Positions 27,047 through 35,044 of a stretch of 64,000 nt of DNA are shown here, piece by piece (position 1 is the first letter of the stretch; each line of letters opens with the position of its first letter). The translations under genes were made by a program, and so were the position numbers. Source of the DNA: Deltaproteobacteria bacterium GWA2_38_16 (GTDB lineage: Bacteria > Bdellovibrionota > JACOXK01 > 2-02-FULL-40-11); assembly GCA_001797335.1 (NCBI GenBank), contig MGPE01000005.1:1-64000 (forward strand), read 5' to 3'. The notes beneath the pieces were generated by a model that saw only the letters and a list, made by a program, of their open reading frames with translations, made no database searches and was not told where the DNA came from.

Positions 27047-28444
27047 TTAAGGTGAGACGGCAGTAGCTTCGGGATCTCCGATATTTAAAGAATAAAATTC
27101 ATTTTCTCGTGCGGTTTTAAAGGTAATCTCTTTTTGAGATGAAAGCCCTATTTTATGGCAAGTTGATGACCAGTATTCCCCACTGGATAAATCTTTTTGA
27201 CGAGGATCTGGAGTACATGAAAAAGAGGATTCATCTCCATACCAAAATATCATGTAGATAGAAGTGGTAGAAGGTCTGCAAAAGGGAGAGCAATTTTGGG
27301 TTGTCCCTTCATAGTGATATTTCTTGGCATAATTATATGCTTCAGAAACGGTAATGGTATATTGGGTGTCGGGTTCAAAAAAAGTATCAAAATAAAAAAT
27401 AGAAGAAATAGAATTTGTATGGCGTCCTGGGAGTTCTATTCCTGTTTTATTATTTTTTAATGTTACATTTCCAATGTATGCCGGATTTTCTCCCTCTCCT
27501 GGAAAAAGAATTTGAAAAGTGGTGTGCTCTTTGGCTAATTGACGAGCATTGGCATTGACATTGGGATCATTATTTTTATATTGCTCAATAAATTTTGGAA
27601 TACTGGTGTTAATAAGGCTAGAGAAGGCATCTACATCCATCAGTTCATGAAGCCTGACATTTTTTCTTCCTTGATGGGTAATATGAATAAGGGGCAATTC
27701 TCGAGGAATATCACAGGCAGAAGTGAAATAACTGGGATTGGAGGCAGGCATACTGGTCCTATCGGCTGTAAAAGATAAATTCGTTAAAGGTGTTTTTGTA
27801 GTGATGTTGGCTAGAGATTTTTCGAGTGAAAGATGAATCGTGAAGGGATTGCTTTGCTTATTGATGTAATCATAGTCTACAAAGCTATATTGAGCTAAAC
27901 AAACATCTTTAAAGATATTTCCATTGCTACACCCTTGTGAACCATTGCTTAAGGAATCGCTTGATTCTATCAGAGATGCAATTCGTTCAAAATCATTTCC
28001 CCATTCGTCTGTGTATATGTGGTTATATGTTTTTCGATCAAACCAAACAAAAGGAGTTCCCTCATGTCCACTTGTAAAAAGAGCTTCTTCACAAGAAAAG
28101 TTTTTATCCGATGGCCAGTATCCTAAGATTTTGGGTGCAGTGGATCTTGTGGTTTCTTTTTTATTAATGCATTCAAAGGTAATTTCTTGTTGTTCATCTT
28201 CTCCCCGATCATCGATAAAAATGGTTTTATAGAGGTACTGATCTTGAGTAAGGGTTAAAGGATCTTGATAGCCATCAAAATCACTGCAATCAAAAGTGGT
28301 GTTGTTATTGGTATCTACTTTTGTTGAAGAAATGTGAGAGGCATCTAGAAAATCTAAAAACTCTTGAGAAAAGTCTGCGTTGGCTAAATAAGGACTCAAA
28401 AATAAAGCCATCATGATGTTAAGAAAATATGTTCTTACTGCCAT
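27047..28444 (-). CDS. Secreted protein of unknown function, cysteine-containing
   Basis: Start is placed at 28444 (MAVRTYFLNIMMALFLSPYLANA, a signal peptide), with GGAGG four bases upstream; this gives 465 residues. The ATG lies inside the end of the lipoprotein gene upstream (10-base overlap), so the two are translationally coupled. Residues 320-400 include NVTLKNNKTGIELPGR and FFEPDTQYTITVSEAY, which resemble bacterial Ig-like domains of surface proteins. Several cysteines (such as QNCSPFCRP and FSCTPDP) suggest disulfides. No family recognised. Confidence 0.65.
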   Translation of the reverse strand: MAVRTYFLNIMMALFLSPYLANADFSQEFLDFLDASHISSTKVDTNNNTTFDCSDFDGYQDPLTLTQDQYLYKTIFIDDRGEDEQQEITFECINKKETTRSTAPKILGYWPSDKNFSCEEALFTSGHEGTPFVWFDRKTYNHIYTDEWGNDFERIASLIESSDSLSNGSQGCSNGNIFKDVCLAQYSFVDYDYINKQSNPFTIHLSLEKSLANITTKTPLTNLSFTADRTSMPASNPSYFTSACDIPRELPLIHITHQGRKNVRLHELMDVDAFSSLINTSIPKFIEQYKNNDPNVNANARQLAKEHTTFQILFPGEGENPAYIGNVTLKNNKTGIELPGRHTNSISSIFYFDTFFEPDTQYTITVSEAYNYAKKYHYEGTTQNCSPFCRPSTTSIYMIFWYGDESSFSCTPDPRQKDLSSGEYWSSTCHKIGLSSQKEITFKTARENEFYSLNIGDPEATAVSP

Positions 28445-29562
28445 GGGACCTCCCACTGGGTTTTCCACCAGGTATCTTGTCCCTGTTCCACATTAAAATT
28501 AGCGCCATCCCACGGAGCTTGTATTCCAGGAGGGAGGTATTCGTAACAACCATTGACCCTGGAATTTCCAGAAATTCCCTTAAAATCTGTGGGTTCAGAT
28601 CCCCACAACACTCGATGAACCATGACATTTCTAAAAATGACCTCTTGATAATGCCAATTGCCTTGAGGATCTTTCCTAAGAGGAATTTTCAAAGAAAGTT
28701 TTTTAAGAGTTGGAATATTTCCTGAGAGAGAAGGTTCTGTATGATTATTTTTAGCATCCATGGTTCGCCATAATTGTTGAGAGAAACGGGCTAAAACACC
28801 ACTTTTCATCAGACTTTGGGTATGAATTTTTGAAAAAGCATATCGATTTTGAATATTTTTAAACATCAATACATTTTGTGCAAGAGGAGGAATGCTCTCG
28901 GCAGGTCCTCTGGCCAAATCAAATTTTTTAGTTATGGTCAAATCTTCTTCAATGAGGGCTGAGCCTAGAAGGTCTTTTGTGTATTGAACTTTTCCAGAAA
29001 CAATTATTGGAACCACATAATTTGTTTCTGGAGAAGCTTGATATCCCAATTCATCTTTATCCCAATGTTGAAAATAAGAAGGCGTTAGGTAATTAACTTT
29101 AAAATTAATATAAATATTTTCAAATTTTTTTCCTTGTTTAATTTTTTGATAAGAACCCCCTATATTTTGAGGGGTGCCATCCATTGTAAATGCACAGACA
29201 GAAAAACTTGAACAGGGGATTTGAGGGGGAAATGTAACGCCTGGGAAACAGGTAGGGCCTCTATAGACTCCCGCTTCTTCTCCTCCACCGGCGGATCCAC
29301 TGCTTCCAGTATCTCCTCCATCATCGATAGAAGGCATGCCTGGATCCTCTATACCTTGAGGGTCATCTTGTGGCGGAAGAAGGGTACTTCCACTGCCATT
29401 GGGATCTATAGAATAAGCACCCGAGAGAAGAGAAGCCGAGGAAGTGACAGAACTGCCTCCACCGCCGCCTGTCCCCCCACCTCCAGTTTCTTTATCACCA
29501 CACGAAAGGATAAAGCAGCTAAGATTTATCAGTAAAATAAGGGTAAAAAACGAATTTTTCAT
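28435..29562 (-). CDS. Lipoprotein with Gly-rich linker, unknown function
   Basis: A 375-residue protein with a lipoprotein signal: hydrophobic MKNSFFTLILLINLSCFILSC, lipid-attachment Cys21 followed by GDK. Residues 26-110 are low-complexity Gly/Ser-rich (TGGGGTGGGGGSS and similar), a flexible tether. From about residue 110 there is a folded domain with paired cysteines (PTCFPGVTFPPQIPCSSFSVC). No family recognised. The gene is followed by, and overlaps, the secreted protein gene at 27047-28444; the two may be subunits of one envelope assembly. Confidence 0.68.
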   Translation of the reverse strand: MKNSFFTLILLINLSCFILSCGDKETGGGGTGGGGGSSVTSSASLLSGAYSIDPNGSGSTLLPPQDDPQGIEDPGMPSIDDGGDTGSSGSAGGGEEAGVYRGPTCFPGVTFPPQIPCSSFSVCAFTMDGTPQNIGGSYQKIKQGKKFENIYINFKVNYLTPSYFQHWDKDELGYQASPETNYVVPIIVSGKVQYTKDLLGSALIEEDLTITKKFDLARGPAESIPPLAQNVLMFKNIQNRYAFSKIHTQSLMKSGVLARFSQQLWRTMDAKNNHTEPSLSGNIPTLKKLSLKIPLRKDPQGNWHYQEVIFRNVMVHRVLWGSEPTDFKGISGNSRVNGCYEYLPPGIQAPWDGANFNVEQGQDTWWKTQWEVPWQ

Positions 29563-29584
29563 AAACGTGCAATGTTATATTTTT

Positions 29585-29612
29585 ATTGTACCATGATCTT
29601 TGGTGGTGGCAA
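29585..29612 (-). promoter_or_regulatory. Promoter for the lipoprotein/secreted protein pair
   Basis: On the minus strand TTGCCA (29607-29612) and TACAAT (29585-29590) are 16 bases apart and lie 22 bases before the lipoprotein ATG. Confidence 0.5.
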
Positions 29613-29654
29613 CTTTTTGAACATTAAAATTGGATGAGAAAATGGAAATGTTTT

Positions 29655-29682
29655 TTGACAAAAGAGAACAAGTAAGTATACT
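29655..29682 (+). promoter_or_regulatory. Promoter for the RCC1-repeat lipoprotein
   Basis: Perfect TTGACA at 29655-29660 and TATACT at 29677-29682, spacer 16 bases, 37 bases before the ATG at 29720. It is divergent from the promoter at 29585-29612. Confidence 0.65.
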
Positions 29683-29719
29683 TAAAAATGTAGAACGTTA
29701 GAAGAGGATTTAATTCTAA

Positions 29720-31831
29720 ATGAATAAGAAGTGCCCAATTTTTTTTGTTTTAAGTGCGACTCTTTTTTCTGTCCTCATTTTAGTAAATTGCGGTGGTAGC
29801 CCAAGTAATACAGAGAGCACCCTTGCGAGTCAGGAAAATACGATTTCAGAAGGAGAGAGAAAAGATACTATAATTGTAGATGAAATTGTAATTGTAGACC
29901 AGAATGAAGGAGACATTGTTTCTCCCCTCAGTGTTAATTCAGAAAATGTTGTGCTTGACTCAAGTACTCGGGAATATCCCATTTCTGTGAGTGGAGGGAT
30001 GCGTCCTTATACTTTTTCTTTGGGATCTTCTCCTAAAGGTTCTATTGCTATGGATGGGGATAGAGGAATTTATACTGCTCCTTTGGCTGGAGGAAATGAT
30101 ACGGTGACGGTGAGAGATTCAAAAGGAGCCTCTGTTACTGTACGAATATCGAGCCAAAACTCACAAACACAAATCATCTTAGATGATCTGGTGACTCCTT
30201 CTCCTTTGGTGATGAATCCTTCTCAGGTTACTCTGGTTTCAGGACGATATTTAACCGAATTCTTTCAATTTAATCCAAGCGGAGGAACTACTCCTTATAC
30301 TTTTTCCATATCATCTTCTTCTCCATTACATTTAGGATCTATTGATGCTAAAGGAGGATTTAGGTCATATACGAGGTCACCCAATGGAATGGATCCAACT
30401 TCAGATTTAGATTCTTCAGTTGCTCTTATCATTAGAGATAGTGCGAATCCACCTGCCTCTGTCACAGCGACTATCCATATAGTGGCGCCTTTGACACTGA
30501 AGCACACTATTTCAATTCCACAACGAGAAACTATTCGTCCAATCGTCATGGTTAACAGTGTTATTCATTTTTTGGCCAGTGGTGGGCATGCCCCATATCA
30601 ATTTTCAGTGTCTCAGGGAGCTGGGACTATTGATATTAATACAGGGGTATTTAGAGCTTCGCAAACTCCTGTCCAAGATGCTTTTGTGAGCGTAAAAGAT
30701 CAAGATGATAGGCAATACAAAATTTCATTTCATATTGTTAAAATCCAAGAAATTCAATTAGGCTATCTCCATAGCTGTGCTCTTTTAAATAACGGTACTG
30801 TAAAATGCTGGGGATGGAATCAGTATGGGCAACTGGGCATTGGAAATACCATCAATAGCTTAACTCCTGCTCAAGTTATAACTTCTAATGTTAAACAAAT
30901 ACAATTAGGCTCTTTGCATAGCTGTGCTCTTTTAAATGATGGTACCGTAAAATGTTGGGGTAATAATACTCATGGGCAATTGGGAAGTAACGGTGAGATG
31001 GGAGTTTCGCCTAATCTCACCCAGGTTAAAGAAATTCAGGTAGCCTCAGGCTCTAACCACAGTTGTGCTCTTTTAAATGACGAAACTGTAAAATGTTGGG
31101 GTGAAAATAATTATGGACAATTGGGAGATGGGACAACAATCAATAGATTTGAACCTGTTTTAGTAAAATTATCAGATAAAGAATTTTTAAATAATGTTAA
31201 AGAAATTCAATTAGGCACTGCTCACAGCTGTGCTCTTTTAAATGATGGTACTGTAAAATGTTGGGGTTATAATAGATATGGACAACTAGGTATTGTTGGA
31301 AGTGCTGCTAATAGTGCAGCTCTAGTGAATAGTTCAACTCCAGTTTCAGTTAAGGCGGATATAAATAATATGATATTAAGTAATGTTAAAGAAATTCAAT
31401 TAGGCGCTGATCACAGCTGTGCTCTTTTAAATGATGGTACTGTAAAATGTTGGGGAAGAAATTATTCTGGACAGTTAGGAAATGGAACTACAAGTGATAG
31501 CTTAACGCCGGTTCCAGTCACAGGACTGAGTAATATTCAAAAAATTCGAGTTGGGAGTGATTTTAGTTGTGCCCTTTTAAGTGATAACACCGTAAAATGT
31601 TGGGGTACTGGTGCGCGCGGACGATTGGGGAATGGAAGTATGGGTAATAGTTCAACTCCGATTCCAGTTACAGGATTGAGTGATGTTAAAGAAATTCAAT
31701 TAGGCACTGCACACAGTTGTGCCCTTTTGAATGATGATACTACAGTAAAGTGTTGGGGACTTAATGACCAGGGGCAACTGGGGAATGGAAATAATTCTGA
31801 TCGTTCAACGCCTTCTGATATTCAGTGGTAA
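29720..31831 (+). CDS. Lipoprotein with Ig-like repeats and a seven-bladed RCC1 propeller
   Basis: 703 residues. A lipoprotein signal ends at LVNC-GG (near residue 24). Residues about 80-335 hold three strand-rich repeats some 100 residues apart, each with an SGG-PY-FS motif (SGGMRPYTFSL, SGGTTPYTFSI, SGGHAPYQFSV), typical of surface Ig-like domains. Residues 343-703 hold seven RCC1 repeats, each with SCALL, VKCWG and G-LG; seven blades would close one propeller. Every repeat has a cysteine pair ten residues apart (eleven in the last), suggesting one disulfide per blade. Probably an outer-membrane binding or adhesion protein; ligand unknown. Confidence 0.88.
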   Translation: MNKKCPIFFVLSATLFSVLILVNCGGSPSNTESTLASQENTISEGERKDTIIVDEIVIVDQNEGDIVSPLSVNSENVVLDSSTREYPISVSGGMRPYTFSLGSSPKGSIAMDGDRGIYTAPLAGGNDTVTVRDSKGASVTVRISSQNSQTQIILDDLVTPSPLVMNPSQVTLVSGRYLTEFFQFNPSGGTTPYTFSISSSSPLHLGSIDAKGGFRSYTRSPNGMDPTSDLDSSVALIIRDSANPPASVTATIHIVAPLTLKHTISIPQRETIRPIVMVNSVIHFLASGGHAPYQFSVSQGAGTIDINTGVFRASQTPVQDAFVSVKDQDDRQYKISFHIVKIQEIQLGYLHSCALLNNGTVKCWGWNQYGQLGIGNTINSLTPAQVITSNVKQIQLGSLHSCALLNDGTVKCWGNNTHGQLGSNGEMGVSPNLTQVKEIQVASGSNHSCALLNDETVKCWGENNYGQLGDGTTINRFEPVLVKLSDKEFLNNVKEIQLGTAHSCALLNDGTVKCWGYNRYGQLGIVGSAANSAALVNSSTPVSVKADINNMILSNVKEIQLGADHSCALLNDGTVKCWGRNYSGQLGNGTTSDSLTPVPVTGLSNIQKIRVGSDFSCALLSDNTVKCWGTGARGRLGNGSMGNSSTPIPVTGLSDVKEIQLGTAHSCALLNDDTTVKCWGLNDQGQLGNGNNSDRSTPSDIQW

Positions 31832-31850
31832 ATAGGGTACGTCCCTATTT
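31830..31850. terminator. Bidirectional terminator hairpin
   Basis: AAATAGGG-TACGT-CCCTATTT forms an eight-base-pair stem with a five-base loop between two convergent genes. The A-run on one side and T-run on the other would let it act in both directions. It overlaps both stop codons. Confidence 0.6.
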
Positions 31851-34098
31851 ATTTCGTCTGCATGGTAAAAACACCATCCCAATTGGAAGCAGGGGGAGTT
31901 TCACCGTAGAGTTTACAGCGTTCGAGAAAAGTTTTAGTCGGACCATCTGTCGGAAATTTTTTTAAGAGAGTTTCAAATATTTCTAAAGCTTCAGCCCACT
32001 GTGTTTTTCGATAAAAAGAGAGGCCCTTTGAAAATTCTTCCAAAAGTTCAGGGGGTAGAGAGTTTGAACAGAGTTCATAAATTTGAACAGGTTTTGTTTT
32101 TCCTCGGGCACGAATGTAGTCTAATTCTCGGCAGGTGAATTTTCCTTGGAGTTGCTCATAGACATCTTGGCTAATAATAATATGGGTTCCATATTGTTTA
32201 TTGGTTCCTTCCAGACGAGAACCCAAATTCACAGAATCTCCAATAACGGTATAATCAAAAATTTTAGTAGATCCCATATTTCCCACAATCATGTCCCCCG
32301 TATGGATACCCACTCCGATATTTAAATGAGAAACTCCTTCTAGTGACCATTTTTGTCTTACGTCTTCTAGTTTTTGAATCATTTCTATGGCGCTTTGACA
32401 GGCATCCAGTACATGACTTTCGGTTTTTAGGGGGGCACCATACAGTGCCATGAGTTCATCTCCTACATATTTATCGAGCATGCCTTGGTATTTAAAAACA
32501 ATATCGGTCATGTCGGTGAGATAAATATTTAAAAGATGAGTAAGTTTTTCAGGCGAGATAGATTCTGAAAGGGTGGTAAATCCTCGGATATCTGAAAATA
32601 AAACGGTGAGTTTTCGTTTTTCCCCCCCTAAAGACAACTGCGTGGGGTGTTTTAAAATTTCATTGACGACAGCGGGAGACACATATCGTTGAAAAGCAGA
32701 TTTAATTTCCCGACTTTTCTTTTCTTCCCCAAAATATTTAAAGGCGTTTGTCGTCATAAAAACAAAGAGAAGGTGAAAGCCTGGAGTAAAAAAATTAGCG
32801 ATGATTCCTTTTTCAAAAAAGAATTTTTGATCGCAGACAGCATAAAGAATAATCATTCCTAGGGCAATGGTTCCGCACCAGACAGAACGGATGTAGGTAA
32901 ATAAAATTCCTAAAAAAAGTCCGATGATCAAAATAAAAAGCATTTCAGCAGGAACAGCTTCGGGCGGGCGGCCTAAATAGTGTTTATGAAGTAAATTTTC
33001 AATGATGGTGGCATTAATTTCAATGCCAGGGTGGGCATTGTCATAGGGGGAAACCCGAATATCTCCCACGGCTTTTGCGGTAACGCCCATTAAGACAATT
33101 TTATCTTTAAAAGTTTCAGGAGGTATTTTCCCGTTATAAATATCGGCAAAGCTAACCATAGGGAAGGTATAAGAAGGACCTACATAATTAATCCAAAACT
33201 CTCCTTGAAGATTGGTGGGGATGAATTCATTTTCTAAGAAAATATTTTCAATGCCATTAGAACCAAATTGGACCACAATTTCTTTATGAAGGGCCAGGGC
33301 TACTGTTTTTAGAGCAAAAGAGGGAAAAAGCGTATTTTTATATTTTCCGATGAGATGGGTTTTTCGAATAGTACCATCGATATCTGAAGAAATATCAAAA
33401 AAACCATGGTTGGAGGTAGCCTGGGCATAGGGCTTAATACTGGATTTGGCACCCATGCCGGTTGGGATTTCTTCCGGGGGATATCGAACCGTTGAAATTT
33501 TAGCAGTAATTTTAGAATCAAAAATATGTTCAAATTCTTTTTCCCAATCGGTTTTTAGTTCTTCAATATCTTTTTTTGAAAAATAAAAAAAGTAACCCAG
33601 CATAATGGGGGTTGTTTTATTAAGGTCATGAATGGTTTTTGAAAAATATTGATCGGTATCAGCTCGTTGAATTTGCTGGGATAGGGTTTCATAGAAAGAA
33701 TCTTTTGTATGGCTCTGCTGGTATTGGGTTTGAAGTTTTTGAAAGGTGGGAGCTTGAGAATTTGGATCTTGTTCTGAAAAAACCATATCTAAAGAGATGA
33801 CTTTTGGTTTGTCTTGGGTGTTTTTAGGAGCAATTTTTTTAAGGCCATCGGCCAACAAAGTTCTGTTCCATGGCCATCTGCCGAATTGCTCTAAACTTTT
33901 GTCGTCAATAGCGACAATGACAATATCATTAGAAATGGGTCTTTTCCCTCGGATATAAAACTTGGCATCCACATTGGTTTTAAGAGCTAGAGATTTAATA
34001 AAGGTAAAAGAAGTTGTTTTTTGATCGATTAAAAACGCAAAGGCCATAAAAATAAGAGTGATCACAAGAGAAATTTTAAAAACAGAAAGCTTAAACAT
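31849..34098 (-). CDS. CHASE2-domain class III adenylate cyclase
   Basis: 749 residues. One membrane helix (residues 8-25), a periplasmic CHASE2 sensor (about 40-370; VIVAIDDKSLEQFGRWPWNR, VISLDMVFSE, DKIVLMGVTA), three membrane helices (385-455), the class III cyclase domain (490-675) and a short TPR-like tail (685-730). Catalytic residues are all present: metal aspartates D503 (FSDIRGF) and D547 (YVGDELMA), the adenine-selecting pair K543 and D615, and transition-state N624 and R628. It should make cAMP in response to a periplasmic signal. The ATG lies eight bases inside the upstream phosphodiesterase gene. Confidence 0.93.
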   Translation of the reverse strand: MFKLSVFKISLVITLIFMAFAFLIDQKTTSFTFIKSLALKTNVDAKFYIRGKRPISNDIVIVAIDDKSLEQFGRWPWNRTLLADGLKKIAPKNTQDKPKVISLDMVFSEQDPNSQAPTFQKLQTQYQQSHTKDSFYETLSQQIQRADTDQYFSKTIHDLNKTTPIMLGYFFYFSKKDIEELKTDWEKEFEHIFDSKITAKISTVRYPPEEIPTGMGAKSSIKPYAQATSNHGFFDISSDIDGTIRKTHLIGKYKNTLFPSFALKTVALALHKEIVVQFGSNGIENIFLENEFIPTNLQGEFWINYVGPSYTFPMVSFADIYNGKIPPETFKDKIVLMGVTAKAVGDIRVSPYDNAHPGIEINATIIENLLHKHYLGRPPEAVPAEMLFILIIGLFLGILFTYIRSVWCGTIALGMIILYAVCDQKFFFEKGIIANFFTPGFHLLFVFMTTNAFKYFGEEKKSREIKSAFQRYVSPAVVNEILKHPTQLSLGGEKRKLTVLFSDIRGFTTLSESISPEKLTHLLNIYLTDMTDIVFKYQGMLDKYVGDELMALYGAPLKTESHVLDACQSAIEMIQKLEDVRQKWSLEGVSHLNIGVGIHTGDMIVGNMGSTKIFDYTVIGDSVNLGSRLEGTNKQYGTHIIISQDVYEQLQGKFTCRELDYIRARGKTKPVQIYELCSNSLPPELLEEFSKGLSFYRKTQWAEALEIFETLLKKFPTDGPTKTFLERCKLYGETPPASNWDGVFTMQTK

Positions 34099-34858
34099 GT
34101 AATAGTGATCCTGATTTTAAAATTTTAAGTCTGGGCATGTGAAGTTTTTTAATTTCAGCTTGGATTTTTTGAGCGTATACGGGTTTTAAATGGTATAAAT
34201 AAATAGGGACGGTTGGATGGTGTTTAATTTTTTTAATTTCTCGAATTACAGTTTCTACCGATAAATGGCGACTGGCCCAGGCAATGTCTGCTAAACCACT
34301 GGGAAAAGACACTTCTAAAAAAAGAGCTTTTAAATTTTTAAGGGTATTGACCTTTTCCCATAATTCTTCTGTGGGGCCTGTATCTCCACTAAAAACAATA
34401 GCTCCTTTTTTATCTGAAATGATATAGCCCAACGCTGCATGAGAATGAGTAACTGCAATAGCTTCTACTTTAAGTTCAGAAAGAGTAAGCGTGCTTTTAA
34501 TAGATCGAAGCTGATAGAGGGGATGTTCTAAAGAAGGGATTTTGGTAACATCTGGCCAAATGATGCCATTAAAAATATTTTTTTTAAGATCTGTCAAAAT
34601 GGCTTCAGAAGAGTAAATAGGAATGGTGGGATGCCCAGCTCCCGATAAGAAAAGATTATCTGCTAAAAAACACAGATCTTTAATATGATCTAAATGAGAG
34701 TGACTAATAATGATTTCTTTAATTTTAAGTTGTTCTTGAAGAGAAAGTTTGGAAGTGACAGAGCCTGCTTCAAAGAGCAGATGGTCATTGATTAGAAAAG
34801 CAACGGGGAAATATCCTTTTAATTCACCGCCATCGCATCCCAAGACCCTGATTTTCAT
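34091..34858 (-). CDS. cpdP: Class II 3',5'-cyclic-AMP phosphodiesterase (MBL fold)
   Basis: A 255-residue metallo-beta-lactamase-fold protein. HSHLDHI is the two-metal motif; then THSHAALGYII, FSGDTGPTEELW, LFLEVSFPSGLADIA and SRHLSVETVIREI. The last three reproduce the GDTG, (I/L)E-SF and HL pattern of class II cAMP phosphodiesterases such as yeast Pde1 and Vibrio CpdP, distinct from generic MBL hydrolases. It should hydrolyse cAMP to AMP in the cytosol. It is the first gene of a unit with the adenylate cyclase, overlapping it by eight bases. No Shine-Dalgarno is seen; a palindrome lies just upstream. Confidence 0.8.
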   Translation of the reverse strand: MKIRVLGCDGGELKGYFPVAFLINDHLLFEAGSVTSKLSLQEQLKIKEIIISHSHLDHIKDLCFLADNLFLSGAGHPTIPIYSSEAILTDLKKNIFNGIIWPDVTKIPSLEHPLYQLRSIKSTLTLSELKVEAIAVTHSHAALGYIISDKKGAIVFSGDTGPTEELWEKVNTLKNLKALFLEVSFPSGLADIAWASRHLSVETVIREIKKIKHHPTVPIYLYHLKPVYAQKIQAEIKKLHMPRLKILKSGSLLHV

Positions 34859-34862
34859 GAGA

Positions 34863-34882
34863 ATTTTAGTTTAAACTAAAAT
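34863..34882. promoter_or_regulatory. 20-base perfect palindrome upstream of the phosphodiesterase start
   Basis: ATTTTAGTTT followed by its exact reverse complement AAACTAAAAT. It ends four bases from the phosphodiesterase ATG (34858, minus strand), in the place where a ribosome site would normally lie. It could be an operator or an RNA hairpin hiding the start. Confidence 0.5.
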
Positions 34883-34968
34883 ACACTTTTATTACAAGGC
34901 CATTGTATAAAAGCCCATGATATTAAATTAGGCAAATTGGTTTAAACACTTGAAATTTAAGAAATAAT

Positions 34969-35019
34969 TTATCCACAGTTTTAAGTTATACCCTACTTTT
35001 CCACAGCTTATGTGGACAT
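34969..35019. promoter_or_regulatory. Cluster of three DnaA-box-like 9-mers
   Basis: A consensus TTATCCACA at 34969-34977, TTTTCCACA at 34997-35005 and, on the other strand, ATGTCCACA (35011-35019). The last two also form an inverted repeat TCCACA-N5-TGTGGA (35000-35016). They lie in the AT-rich 186-base gap before the pgpH-like gene. Confidence 0.4.
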
Positions 35020-35044
35020 TCAAAAATGCCGATAAATAGAATTG

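Noticed and set aside
29260-29490. Gly/Ser-rich stretch as a separate low-complexity repeat element
   Set aside because: It is part of the lipoprotein coding frame with a consistent codon pattern and acts as a tether.
30751-31831. Tandem DNA repeat or CRISPR-like array
   Set aside because: The repeats are in-frame RCC1 blades of one protein, not short identical repeats with unique spacers.
34859-35044. Replication origin
   Set aside because: Three DnaA-like boxes are present, but no dnaA, dnaN, gidA or rpmH neighbours and only 186 bases; I keep it as possible DnaA sites only.
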